Shown here: positions 13,300 to 24,767 of the stretch, one piece after another
Numbering within the stretch: the stretch's first letter is position 1
Layout: the number at the start of each line of letters is the position of its first letter
Notes under the pieces: model-generated
What the model was told of the DNA's origin: nothing
The model's input: only the letters and a program-made list of their open reading frames with translations
Database searches by the model: none
Position numbers and translations under genes: made by a program
Assembly: GCF_009905375.1 (NCBI RefSeq)
Contig: NW_027417100.1
Location: 62,001 to 126,000, forward strand
DNA: 64,000 bases
Reading direction: 5' to 3'
Source of the DNA: Apium graveolens
Taxonomy: Eukaryota; Streptophyta; Magnoliopsida; Apiales; Apiaceae

Positions 13300-14100
13300 A
13301 CCTTTAAAGTGTCGGCCACCTCTTTGGCCTTTCCTGATAGTAAAATTTCCTTACAGTCAATTTCACATTAACCACCTCCAATAAATTTCTACCTTATTTC
13401 AATCACAGCTTATGTGAAAATGCTTTCCTTAAAATCTGATGAGTAAAAAAAAAATCACCATTTTTCCATAAGTTATTGCCTCAGTCTTTAGAGGTTAATC
13501 ACTGTCAAGACTGACTCTCGATCATACTTAGAACATCTTCTATCTTAAGTCCTAATTTCCCTGAACAATTTCGACCATTACTGGTTCGATCCATACCTTC
13601 TCGTGGTTTAACACGTGCCTCACTTGGCATCAATATAATTACGTCATATTTCCTTTATCAATATTTTTATTCTTGAGAATTTCGAATATTTCCTTTCTCC
13701 TTGTAAAACCTCTAAGGTTATCCTTCAATCGTTCCTCCTGTATTCCCTAGATACAGGGCATATCACAATACCATTTACTAATAGTAGAACCATTGTCTAT
13801 ATACTTCTGAAGAATTTCTCCACTGATCCTTAAAGGTTATTATTACCTTAACCCTTTCCCAATCATACTGTCAAAACTCATACTGTCCCTATTAAGGGTG
13901 AAATGCCAACCTTTATGCATTCCCCTAGGATTCGTTTTAAGTTACCGATGTTCTATCCTTAATTCCACCTTTAAAAAAAAGTACAAGCATCCTTCCATGG
14001 ATAAATAAAGTCATATATGCCTGATAAGGGTATCTTATTCAATCAGTTCCACCTCGATAGTATATACCGAATTTCACAATAGCATCCTTATTCAAGTTAA
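13300..14100 (-). pseudogene. Gypsy D reverse transcriptase and RNase H end, heavily decayed
   Basis: The minus strand around 13758-13730 encodes a VSREYRRND stretch followed in frame by TLEVLQGER and YSKFS-type residues. This corresponds to the RT palm/thumb region that usually reads HLR.VLE.LR...YAKFSK. Near 13350-13305 an LSGKAKEVADTL segment matches the end of gypsy RNase H (normally HPGKANVVADALSRK). No YVDD/FIDD catalytic motif survives. This is the second RNase H-end copy in D; the other lies at 15392-16235. Confidence 0.65.
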
Positions 14101-14799
14101 GGTCAATCCACATGGCCTCCAAAAGATAACAATGGTCCTCCGCTTTTCTTTCCTGATTTGGTAATGATAACAAGGATGTTCTGGAAGATATTGGTCATGT
14201 TCAACGTGAACTTCTTCTTAATAATTCCTTATTTACTTTTGTTGTTTATCTCAACAGTCACCTCAATGTTGGGATATCTTTCATACCTGGCGTCTCCCTT
14301 TCTGGGTATCATGCCACCGGTCTTACATTTCTCATTCTTGAAGGTCACTTCCTTCATCCTATTTTCCTAGTTTCTTACTTCCTTGTCTCCTCAGTCTATC
14401 CGCGTCTCATTGTTTATCCTTCGAACTATCTCAATGTTTCCTCGAATCCTCCCAACTTAAAGGGGATAAAATATATGCATCTCTTATGCCTTCAATCATC
14501 AATTTAACTCATGGTGAATCACTCTCATCCGGACGATTACATACTTTTCTATTTCTATTATTAGGAGTCTTTAGGGTTTCCTCATACCCAACTCCCTTAT
14601 CATTCCTCAAACTCTGTTGCCTTTTTATTCCTTTCCACTTCAATTCCTTTTTATTTTCCTTTCTCTTATCATTATTTCATGAACCAACACAACATAAGCA
14701 TTGATTTCAAATATCCCGTCATTCTGGATTCGTGTCCTCAGAACGAATCTTGACAACTTTTACAACTTAAATTCACCATTCATCATACTCGTATGCCTT
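14101..14799 (-). other. Gypsy D gag-RT spacer, no readable domain
   Basis: Collinear with 51601-52259 of gypsy C. The protease would be expected here but no D[ST]G motif survives. The + strand ORFs at 14158-14370 and 14486-14704 have no counterpart open in C and are chance ORFs. Confidence 0.5.
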
Positions 14800-15391
14800 T
14801 GTTCTGGCTCTAAAGCTTTTACACTCTCTCTATAACCTCGGGAATTACTTTCCCAAAAACAATTGGCTGAACTTTAATCAGTTTATCATAACCTCTGGCT
14901 CCGTGCCTTTCTTGGTCTTTCACCAGCGGGTGGTCTCTCTCTTAGGAGGGTAAGTGATAAAAACAGTCTTTTGTGATTCGTCAATCATTTAGAATCTCAA
15001 ATGATTCCTATATTTCCTTTAGCCAGGCTCTTGCCTCGACTGGGTCAGCTTGTTCCTTGGAACTCTGAGAGCTTAGCGATTTAAAGGTCCTGAAAGAATT
15101 TCTCACCGCACTGTCTCCTCAGGGTGGTGGTTGGGGATAATAGTCTAAGTTCTTTTTAGACAGGTCCATGAATTGCCGTATAGGAGTACCGTCTCGGGTC
15201 TCCTTTCCTTACTCGACTTTCTGTTTCCTTAGTATGAAATGTTTCATCCTACTCCCCATAATTGGGGTCATCTTTTAATTTAAAATCCTCATTTTCCACT
15301 CCATTATGTCATGGGTTCCTTCTATCTTGATGGCGACCTCCCTGACTATCACGTTCAGGGTTTGCTCTAAATCTTATTCCTCAAACTATGG
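14800..15391 (-). pseudogene. Gypsy D gag remnant (retrotrans_gag type)
   Basis: The minus strand shows a degenerate capsid domain: FFRTFKSL, then ADPVEARAWLKEI and FEILND in one frame, followed by an ATYLL-like segment and VFGKVIPEV. This matches the gypsy gag pattern PPTF.G..DP..A..WL..IEK.F. Stops interrupt every frame. The start aligns with gypsy C's gag start (about 23393), although upstream sequence differs because the RNase H cassette precedes it in D. Confidence 0.8.
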
Positions 15392-16235
15392 CTCTCATCT
15401 AAGTTCTCATCCTTACGCTCTTGAACTTTCGGAACCCAAATTCTATAGGAATACCTCATTATTCCCTTATCATCTTTCTCGATATTAATCTTTTATCTAA
15501 TTGTTGGCTCCCTGCCTTCATTCATAACTTTTTCTGGCACAATATGATCTTTTCCAATAATTCGGGCTGTATTGCAATCTCAAACAGCTTTTCGGTACCG
15601 GCTCCGGTTACCTTCACTTCTATTTCCATTTTCTCAAAATCTCTTATAAACTCTCCAAAAGACATTATCATCTTGAGTCTCTCCTTTTTACTAAGGGCAT
15701 CAGCCACCATATTGGCTTTCCCCGAATGATAAAGAATCTCCCAATCATTATTCTTGATTAGCTCTAACTGCCTCCTCTGGCATATGTTGAGCTCTTTCTA
15801 CGTGAAAATGTACTAGAGCACTTATGGCTTAGGTAATTCTTGCACTTCTCTCCATACAAGTAGTGCCTCCAATCCTTAGGGTAAAACTATTGCCACGAGC
15901 CTAAGCTCATGAACGGGGATATCGAATTTCATATTACCTTAATTGTCTTGACATGTACGCGATTACCTTACCGTGCTGCATAAGCACGCACCCTAAGCCC
16001 TTGTGCGAAGCGTCACTATACTTCACAAAATCTCTTTTTTCCATCCGGCAATGCCAGCATAAGGGCCATCACCAACCTCTGCTTCAGTTCTTGAAAGCTG
16101 TTCTCGCATTTCTCTGTCCATTCGAACTTCTCAGTCTTACGAGTAAGCCGCGTTAAATGGGCTACTATCTTTACAACTTGAACGAACCTCCGGTAGTGAC
16201 CGGCCAATCCTACCTCTGGTAGTCGACCAAACCAT
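15392..16235 (-). pseudogene. Displaced RNase H / integrase-finger cassette
   Basis: The minus strand from 16231 encodes GLAGHYRRFV, KFEWTEKCENSFQELKQRLV and ALPDGKK, which is the RT-connection/RNase H start. Near 15710 it encodes VADALSKKERLKM (RNase H end), then by about 15440 RIWVPKVQERKDENLDESHS (integrase H2C2 region). This piece of pol lies upstream of gag, which is the wrong order. It replaces most of the leader ORF and spacer seen in gypsy C (22380-23393). Gypsy A shows the same junction at 63521. The 16016-16207 and 15522-15710 minus-strand ORFs belong to it. Confidence 0.85.
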
Positions 16236-16637
16236 GGTCATCAATTCATCAGTGGTCCTTTATCCAATCCTGTCAGGATCCTCCATGGGATCCTCCTCAA
16301 CAACTATCCCTTCTAGGACAACATCCTCAACCGCTAAATCCTCAATATCAACATCATCCGGTCCTGCATTAGGACACTCTATCGGATCCACAATCCGATC
16401 TCCAATTAGTAATAAAATATCATCGCGATGTTGCTCCTCAACCTCAGGGTTCGGAGTCCCGCTACCATATACGATAACGAACTACGCTCCTATCACGATA
16501 TTTATAAGGGTTCCCATAAGGGTTTTAACTGTCAGTACTATGTTAGGTAGCCCGACTATGAACTTGGCAAGAGTTCTTATTATCTTAGTGAACTTATTAT
16601 CTTAACGTCCCATCATCTCTGAGGTTTATAACGCTTA
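16236..16637 (-). pseudogene. Gypsy D leader-ORF remnant and 5' untranslated region
   Basis: Reverse complement of the stretch after the primer site. It aligns with the acidic N-terminal part of the gypsy C leader ORF (VVEDV..EGIVAEED region), then has an in-frame TAA near 16290 where C is open. It is cut off at the cassette junction near 16235. Gypsy A shares both the TAA and the junction. The + strand ORF at 16234-16605 is an antisense shadow. Confidence 0.75.
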
Positions 16638-16649
16638 GCTCTGATACCA
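16638..16649 (-). other. Primer-binding site of gypsy D
   Basis: The minus strand reads TGGTATCAGAGC a few bases inside the LTR, complementary to the 3' end of plant initiator Met-tRNA, which primes minus-strand DNA synthesis. Confidence 0.93.
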
Positions 16650-16653
16650 TTTC

Positions 16654-19600
16654 TGTAACACCCCCGGATCCGGGGTCGGGGATCCGGGTCGTCACGGTCT
16701 TTCTTTCCACAATATCACTTCACTTAATTAATAATAACCAACCTTATGCTGTGACCCCACACTAACATACACCACAACCCGTTATAGTCTCAGAGATGAA
16801 ATTCAAATAAGTACAAGTCTTTGAATCCACAATTTAAAAGTTATTACAACCCGAAATGATTACTTGATAAATTTACAGTTAATTGCCATTATCTGCCACA
16901 AGTTATAATTATACATAATTGATTCTCAAAAGTAGATGGTCTGATCTACAATAGATCTACCTCTGCAGCTATAGCAGCTACAACATCAACGGGAAGACGC
17001 GGGACGCTTCCCACGCGCTTGCGCTGGGTCTGCTGGAGTCTGGCCATCTTTCCTAACTGTTGTTGTGTGATGAAGAAATAAAGCAAGGGTGAGCAGCAAG
17101 CCCACCAAAATAATATGTATAATGATTTACCATATATGAGCCTACTCATAATACTCATGAAAGTCTTGGTCAAAAGAAATGAACCAAGTTTGATATCTTA
17201 ATGCGATGAAGTCGCAAAATATTCAGTATATATACATATATACTTTTCAAAATATTGGAAGTCCTCTTCCATGCATAATATACACAAAGTCCCAGTGTAT
17301 AACTGTATAAAAAATATCGTTGCAAGGTGATCTCATATATCTAACCTTGTCTCAACGTTTTTCTGAAAATCTTTGTCATTCAAAAGACAATTATTAATTA
17401 GATATAAGTTTAAAAGATGAGGTTACCAAATACCCCAATATACTTATATCTTTCCCAATACTACTTGAACTACCACCGTTCAAGTTATAATCAGTTTCAA
17501 AAGTTCATCACATAGATGAGACTACAAGACAAGATTTGAATAGATTCAATCTTTGAAATATTATAGAATGAAATAAAGTTACGAGATACTTTATTTAGTC
17601 CCGATATATATATATCCACATATATATATCTCTTAAACATTTCCTGGAACCTCTGTTATGTGAAGTATGAACAGAGTTCGAAACATCCAATGAATTTTTG
17701 GAAAGGAAAAGAAAACATTTGGCATAAACCCGATATCTTGCTGATCAGGCACAGATACCAATAAGTAACCTTTTCTACTGTAGATGGATGAATTCCTCAC
17801 CGGTCATCACCCTGGTCATAATTAAGACCTCGCGCTCGACCGTACCCCGGCCCCTCACGCGTTGATGGACTGCCACCCAGCCACTTACACAATATTAGAC
17901 CGTACCCCGGCCTGTCGCTTATGCCGACTCAATTAGATGGGCTTACTTCCCGAACATTGGGCAAGTAATCAATTCATTTACCAAATCTGCAACCTCGTTG
18001 CGAATATAAAATACACCACAGAGCCGGATTCCCCAGGTTTTGAGCGAGTATTTAAATCCCCTTTAAAAAGGAAGATCTTAAATATAAAAATGAGTTTTGG
18101 GATCCGCTCTGACTTTTTTAAAAATCATTTTGAAGACTCGAAAACACTTTAAAGAGTGTTTGGAGTAAAGCTGATTTAATGAAGTAAATCAGTCCCCAGA
18201 ATATTAGAAAATATCTGAATATTATTAATTAAATAATATTCCCATAAAGAATAATCTTTATCAAAATAATTGAAGTAGAAGTATTAAAATTTACACTTGA
18301 AACGAGTATTAAATAACCAAAGATATACTTATATGAAAGTATTATCTTTATTTGAATAATCGAAAATAAGTTTGATTATTTACACCTTATTCTTTAATAA
18401 AATAAAGAATATACCTCAGCAAATAATCGGAGTCATAGATCCTCAAATGAATATTCAAATAATATTCAATAAATAAAATAAGCTGAGTCATAATACCTCG
18501 AATGAATATTATAAATAATATTCATTAAATAAAATAAAGGAGTCATACATCCTCAAATGAATATTCAAATAATATTCAATAAATAATATAAAAGAGTCAT
18601 AAGTCCTCGAATGAATATTCAAGATAATATTCAAATAATAAAATAAACTGAGTCATAAACCCTCGAATGAATACTCAAATTAATATTCAATTAAGTAAAA
18701 TAAAGGTATCGAATAAACCTTATTCGATCCACAGTTTTTTAAAAACTATATCCATATATATAAATATATATATATATATATAATATACTCGGGAACATCG
18801 ACTCCCGGTTTAGAAATATGTTCACCTTTTATCCCCTATACTAAGGGTATACGCAACTACTTGCTTATTTCTAGCATAGGTATTATGTAACTATAAGCAT
18901 TGAAATCCACAGATAGATAACCAGATTACGAAACAGACATGCATATATACCATATCAGCATGCTCCAATATATCGCAAAATTTGCTAATAACAATCATGC
19001 ACTATCACAAGATAATGCATATACATATATTTACATCACAACAACAGTATAACGGGTAGAAAACTTGCCTGAGCGACTGGGGGTTACGAATGGCTCGGGA
19101 CGAGTCTGGTAACCTATAAACAACAAGTAAGTTGGAATTAAACCAAAATCACTTGTAAATCTATGCTTTAGCTAACTTAGACTCTAATGCTAGTTTTACG
19201 CTCACCGATTCGCTTAAGTCACTCGGGTACTCTCGGCTCCATCATTTTTAATAACTTAACCTTTACGAGTCTTAAAGCGATTCCTTCGTGAATGACTTAC
19301 CAACTGCCTAACACACTTACCATAAATGTTTCATACATTAATTCACCCTTTTTGGTCTTTAACCTACATTTCAAAGTAAGGCGAGGGAAAAAGTTTCGTT
19401 CGCGAAACACCGTTACTTGAAACGGTCGTTTCTCCTAAACCGTAAATCGGAATCGAACGAACTACATATCAAAACGAAGCTCGTAACATGAACTATCTAA
19501 ACATGACAATGGTCAAAACCTAGCAGTGAGTTCAAGGGTTCTGATGCTATGCACAAAAACAGTCCAAAGAAAATCGGCCGTTACGACGGCTATGTTTACG

Positions 19601-20869
19601 CGATTTCCCAAATTTAAACCACTCGATACCAACCACAAATCAACCCCAAATCAATCATACAACAATCATCCATCCTTATCACATCATAACAACCCCAACA
19701 AATCCATATTAACCATTTATACTTATTCCTCACATGAACTAAAAGCTTTACTTAGGTTCTTTAACTAATTACCAAGATTTACAACTCCAACAATACAACA
19801 AAACCAACTAATCTCTACAAACTCAACCAAACTTCAACCAATCAAGCATCATGCCTCACATATGCTATATCAAACACATTCAATCCTAATTACTCAAAAC
19901 TAAAGCTAGGGTTTGTAGTTTATACCTTCCTTGGAGAGTGGAGAATCAAGAGGATGGCTTGGAATCACCTTTAAAGCCCTTAACCAAGCTTAATCTAAAC
20001 AAAACTTCAAGAACACAAATTTTAGTTCTTGAAAACACTATTCACCATCTTCTTTGATGATTTATAGAAAAAGATTGGCTTGGAATTAGAAGCTTAAACT
20101 TATAGGAAGTATGTAACTTAACTAGGAGGAGCTAGGATAATTACCTTGGAAAATAACAAGTGGAGGAGCTTGGACTTCCCATTTCTTAAGAAACCAACCG
20201 AGAGCTTCATGAACAAGCCTTGGTTGCTTTTGATTTTTGATAAAAATGGTTTTTTTCTTGGCTTGGTTGCTTGGTTTTTGTGCTTGCTTTAGCAAATTAC
20301 TACCTTGCCCTTGAATTTGTGTGGTTCTTATTCAACCACACCTCCTTCCTTCCTATGTCATGCTTACCTCATCCTCATGATGTCATCCTTCCTTCCTTGT
20401 CTTCTTTCTATTGGTTGGATGACATCATTCCCATTAATCCCTTTGATTAACTTCCTAATCGTTTGCCTAATGACCGCTGATCTGCTATACGGTTCGCTTA
20501 ACTTTCGTTCTCGTTTTATCGTTTGAAGGATCATACCCGGGATCTTATTACTTAGGTTCCCTTAACCTTTCTCAATATATTAAATTCCTTCTATGATCCT
20601 CTTTTATAATCCTTTAATTTAAATCCTTTTTATCCTGTTACCTTATACTCAATTCTCTCCGTATATTGTGGATTTCCGGGAAAAACCAAAGTGTTCGGAA
20701 TTGGATTCTGACGATCTTTACATACACTTATATACTCCATAGAGTACTAATAATATCCCATAAGATCAATAACAGAACCCCTACATAGCGTGGCATGAAA
20801 AGTTTTCTCATTCAGCAAAAACACTATTCATAAGGGTTTCAAAATTTTCCAAAAATTGGGGTTATTACA
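16654..20869 (-). repeat. Gypsy D 5' LTR (right copy)
   Basis: A 4216-bp copy of the left LTR at an offset of 9753 bp. Open frames and blocks correspond one to one (for example 7193-7420 with 16946-17173, and 9773-10015 with 19526-19768). I saw only microsatellite length changes, which puts insertion at effectively zero substitution distance. The hairpin minisatellite is at about 18393-18707. Confidence 0.95.
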
Positions 20870-21941
20870 TTCCTGGTGCGGTAAACTCCCGTAATGAGTT
20901 CATCATCCAATTGGATATTTCTGCAACACTACCCAGAGCACTTCGATAGAAAGGCTACGGTTGGGCGATTGTTGAGTGTTGGCAGGGTCAAGTTTTCAAA
21001 ATGATGTTTGCATCAAATGAAGTATCTCGTAACTTTATTTTATTTTGATGATTTTTTAAAGATTGATTCTATACAAGTTTTGTCTTGTAGCTTAATCTAT
21101 GGGATGAACTATTTATACATTGAACGGTGGTAGTTCAAGTAGTATTCGGAAAAGATATAAGTATATTGAAGTATCTTGTAACTTCATCTTTTAAACTTAT
21201 ATCTAGTAAATGATTATCTTGTGCATGTCAAAGATTTTCAGAGACAAGGTTAGATATATGAGATCACCTTGCAACGATATTTTTATACAGTTATAAACTG
21301 GAACTCTGTGTATATTATACATGTCAGAGGATTTCAAAGATTGTGAAAAGTATATGTATATATATACTGAATATTTTGCGACTTGGTCGCGTTAAGATAT
21401 CAGCTTGGTTTATTTCTTCTTGACCAAGACTTTCATGAGTACTATGAGAATGCTCATATATTGTTAATTATTATACATATTATTACGGTGGGCTTGTTGC
21501 TCACCCTTGCTTTCTTCTTTCATCACACAACATCAGATAGACAAGATGAACAGGACCAAGCTCCCAATTCGGGAGCGGATAGGAAACGTTCCGCAGTTTC
21601 CTATAGGCGTTGATGTCGCTGTAGCTGAGGTAGAAACTACCAATAGGCTAGGCTTTCAACTTTTGATGTACCAGACTTATGTATCTTTATCAATTGTAAT
21701 AATGGCAAAGAAATGTAAATTTATTCAGAAACCCTTTTAAGGTGTAATGGCATATAATTTTGGAATAAAATGACTCGTGTTATTTTTGGATATTCATCTC
21801 TGAGACTATAACTTGTGGTGTGTGTGTTTATTGTGGGGTCACAGTACAGAGTAGTTGATTGTTTATTAAGATTGGGTGTTATTAAGGGAAATGGAACTCG
21901 TGACAACCCGGATCCCCGACCCCGGATTTGGGGGTATTACA
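20870..21941 (+). repeat. Gypsy C 5' LTR, second part (with D's right TSD)
   Basis: Resumes with the duplicated ttcct (20870-20874) and continues C's LTR to GGGGGTATTACA at 21941. It corresponds to about 58418-59500 of the 3' LTR. It carries an AT-rich TATA region (21351-21368), a GCGAC-ttg-GTCGC hairpin just downstream, an AATAAA at 21764-21769, and an ATG ORF starting near 21543 that is conserved among LTR copies. Confidence 0.93.
21351..21368 (+). promoter_or_regulatory. Putative TATA region of gypsy C 5' LTR
   Basis: An alternating TATATG/TATATATAC stretch about 590 bp before the LTR end, with an AATAAA at 21764-21769 downstream. This spacing fits a U3/R/U5 division with transcription starting shortly after the stretch. 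All copies of the LTR keep it. Inference only. Confidence 0.45.
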
Positions 21942-21945
21942 GAAA

Positions 21946-21957
21946 TGGTATCAGAGC
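21946..21957 (+). other. Primer-binding site of gypsy C
   Basis: TGGTATCAGAGC four bases after the LTR end, complementary to initiator Met-tRNA. It establishes that 3762-21941 is the 5' LTR. Confidence 0.95.
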
Positions 21958-22203
21958 TAAGCGTTATAAACCTCAGAGATGATGTGACGTTAAGATAATA
22001 AGTTCACAAAGATAATAAGAACTCTTTCCAAGTTTATAGTCGGGCTACCTAACGTAGTACTGACAGTTAAAACCCTTACGGGAACCCTTATAAATATTAT
22101 GATAGTAACATAGTTCGTTCTCGTATAGGGCAGCGAGGCACCGAACCCTGAGGTTCAGGAGCATCGGCATGAGGATGTTTTATTACATGTTGGAGATCAA
22201 ATT

Positions 22204-22977
22204 GTGAATCCGATAAAGTACCCTAATGAGGGACCGGATGAGATCCATATTGAGAATGTTGTGGTTGAGGATGTTATCCCAGAAGGGATTGTTGCTGAGG
22301 AGGATCTCGTGGAGGATCCTGACGAGAATGAAGAGAGGACCGCTGAGGAATTGATGACCGTAGTCAGGGCGACTACCAGAGCTAGAATGGCCGCGAGGGT
22401 GGCACTAGAGGATGAAGAGTTACCAAGGGCACAAAGGTTAATGAGGGCAGAAGGAGTGGGGCCTTCCACGACACCAATTATACCAGTATCAGACCCTCTT
22501 CCCGAGGTTCTTGAAGACATCCATGAGCTTCCTCCAATTCCTGTTCCCTCCCCTGTACAGAGCCCAGCACCTACTGAGGAAATGCCACCTTTATCCCCTG
22601 CACCATTGTCACCTGATACCGTGCTTGGTTATCCATTTGGATTTCCTGGGTCTACACCACCTGCACCCCATGGACTGCTAGATGTAACCACTCAGGCTTC
22701 TCTTATCGCCGATTATTATATGACTTTGGGTGGCCTATCTGAGGCCCATAATGTTAGGAGTGATCTGTTGGATCGACTTACTACACCGAGGATTGAGGGC
22801 GGGGTACTTCCGGCAGGATTAGCTTATAGCATGGAAAGGATTGAGGCTACCACCCGTGTTACAGCTAGAGGCCATCTTGAGGGTCAGATTGATCCAGCTC
22901 TACTTGCAACTATCTTAGACCTCATCACCGCTTTAATGGAGCAGGTTAGGGATGTTGTGGGTGCCCGCATTTCTTGA
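22204..22977 (+). CDS. Gypsy leader ORF between primer site and gag (unknown function)
   Basis: Open for 257 codons in an otherwise decayed element, ending TGA at 22975-22977. There is no in-frame ATG at the 5' end: the frame opens after a TAG near 22128 and the first in-frame ATG is around codon 51. The N-terminal 50 residues are very acidic (Glu/Asp/Val-rich, EGIVAEEDLVEDPDENEE). A Pro/Ser-rich middle follows (residues about 95-155, repeated PSP/PAP/LSP), then a helical-looking C-terminus (LIADYYMTLGGLSEAHN, LLATILDLITALMEQV). I recognise no domain. It is not gag: gag starts about 415 bp downstream, near 23393. Remnants of its N-terminus occur in gypsy D and A. It could be an additional ORF, a gag N-terminal extension reached by splicing, or captured host sequence. 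Confidence 0.6.
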   Translation: MNPIKYPNEGPDEIHIENVVVEDVIPEGIVAEEDLVEDPDENEERTAEELMTVVRATTRARMAARVALEDEELPRAQRLMRAEGVGPSTTPIIPVSDPLPEVLEDIHELPPIPVPSPVQSPAPTEEMPPLSPAPLSPDTVLGYPFGFPGSTPPAPHGLLDVTTQASLIADYYMTLGGLSEAHNVRSDLLDRLTTPRIEGGVLPAGLAYSMERIEATTRVTARGHLEGQIDPALLATILDLITALMEQVRDVVGARIS

Positions 22978-23431
22978 TCTATAATAGTGTGCAGAGTCTG
23001 AGCAATCTGACAAGAATTTCATGCAGCACCACTTTTGGAGGATTAGCCTAAGTTATGATTGATTAGTTTTAATGACTAGATGATTATCTATGGTAGTACT
23101 TTTGAGATAGAAGCGATCAGATCAAATGATGTAATTCTCTTTAATGTGTTCAGTTGTTGTACCCTCAAATAAATGGTTATGTATATATTCGTTAATTTCA
23201 GTTCAGATCAGTTTGTTTGTGATAAAAGTTCATATTGCTAATTGCGCTGTTAACACTTAAGAGAGTGTCATGAAGTTTATAGAACTTGAGAATTCATAAT
23301 TTGCAATCACGCAAGGACTGTACGAGGGAAAGATTTAAGCAAAGTAAGTAAGACAAATATCCAGAGATTCTCAATTTTTTTTTCCAAGCATTATGCCCCA
23401 TGAGGAATAAGATTAGGGGAAAACCTTGAAT
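22978..23431 (+). other. Gypsy C leader-gag spacer and gag start
   Basis: AT-rich untranslated stretch without recognisable motif, up to a T-rich tract and an ATG near 23393 that begins the gag remnant (aligned with gypsy D near 15391). It is cut at 23436 by the insertion of solo LTR E. The minus-strand ORF at 23294-23518 spans the junction and is not real. Confidence 0.6.
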
Positions 23432-23436
23432 GTGAT
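23432..23436. repeat. Left target-site duplication of solo LTR E (gtgat)
   Basis: gtgat before TGTAATAACCCC at 23437, repeated at 29983-29987. Gypsy D's uninterrupted gag has the single site (near 15351, reverse strand). Confidence 0.93.
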
Positions 23437-24767
23437 TGTAATAACCCCAATTTTTGGAATTTTTGAAACCCTTATGAATAGTATTTTGCTGATTATGCTG
23501 AATAAGAAAACTTTTCATGCCAGACTATGTAGGGGCTCTTTTATTGATCTTCTGGGATATTATTAGTACTATATATGATAAATAAGTGTATGTAAAGATC
23601 GTCAGAATCCAAATTCGAACACTTTGATTTTTCCCAAAAATCTACCAGATACAGAAAGAATTGAGTATAAGGTAACAGAATAAAAAGGATTTAAATTCAA
23701 GGATTAAAAGAGAGGATCATGAAAGGAATATAATATATTAAGAAAGGTTAAAGAAACCTAAGTAATAAGATCCCGGGTATGATCCCTCAAACGATAAACG
23801 AAAACGAAAGTTAAGCGAACCGTATAACAGATCAGGGGTCATTAGGCAAGCAATTAAGAGTTAATCAAGGAGGTTAGGGATGATGATGTCATCAAACCAA
23901 CAAGAAGAGGACAAGTGTGGAGGGTGACATCACATGATGACCAAAACATGACATAAGGGAAAGAAGTGTGGTTGATTTATAACCACACAATTTTTTTTTC
24001 ATGGTTAAAAATGATTAAAACAAAACAAAAGTCAACCAACCAAGGCAAATCAAAACAAATCACAAAAAACACAAAAGCTCTTCCCTTTTCTTCATCAAGC
24101 TCTCCGCCAAAATAAAATAGAAACTTCAAACTGCCATATCCCCTTCAATACTCACTCAAATGTTGTGTTCTATAGCTCGTTGGAAAGGTATTGAGATGGC
24201 CTATAACTCTTGTTCACAAGTCTCGTCCAAATAAGCATGTTAAGACCCTCATTTTTATAGTTCTTTCAATCGTACTTTTAGAAACTTTAAAGCCTAACTT
24301 TGTGTTCTTGATTTCTTTGGAAAGATCAAGCTTGTAGGAGGCTCCATAAGACTTCCTAGTAACTTTCCACCCTCCAAGAAAGGTATAAATCTTCACACCC
24401 TTTAGTAATAAGTTTGAATGTTGAAGTTGGGAGATGGTTTGGATGGATGAGTAGTAATTTGAATGATAAGCATGATTCGAGCTTAATTGTTAAGTAGTTT
24501 AGTTGAATTTGGAGATGTTATAATATATGATTGGATTGAGATCCTTGAGCTTATTATGACTGAAATCAGTAGAATTTATGTGTATCTTGAGTTGTTGTTG
24601 ATTGGTAGTTGGATTGATATGATTTGGAATGGTAAAAATTTGGGAAATCGCGTAAACATAGCCGTCGTAATGTCCGATTTACTTTAGACTGTTTTTGCTC
24701 TTAACATCAGGACCCGAGAACTCCCTGTTAGGTTTTGACCATTACCATGATTAGATAGTTCATGTTA

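Larger units (their letters stand above)
6901..20869 (-). mobile_element. Gypsy D, complete young non-autonomous LTR element
   Basis: A 13,969-bp element with two 4216-bp LTRs, a Met-tRNA primer site, a polypurine tract and a perfect 5-bp TSD, inserted antisense into gypsy C's 5' LTR. As far as I can compare them, the LTRs differ only in two AT-microsatellite lengths (+2 near 17605 and -2 near 18770). Yet the 5.5-kb interior has no intact gag or pol, only stop-ridden remnants. Identical LTRs plus a dead interior imply very recent mobilisation by proteins supplied in trans. Internal order (5' to 3' on minus): leader-ORF fragment, RNase H/integrase-finger cassette, gag, RT, RNase H end, integrase. 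Confidence 0.95.

Noticed and set aside
22204..22977. Leader ORF as the gag gene itself
   Set aside because: The capsid domain starts downstream near 23393 and continues after LTR E; the leader protein has none of the gag motifs.
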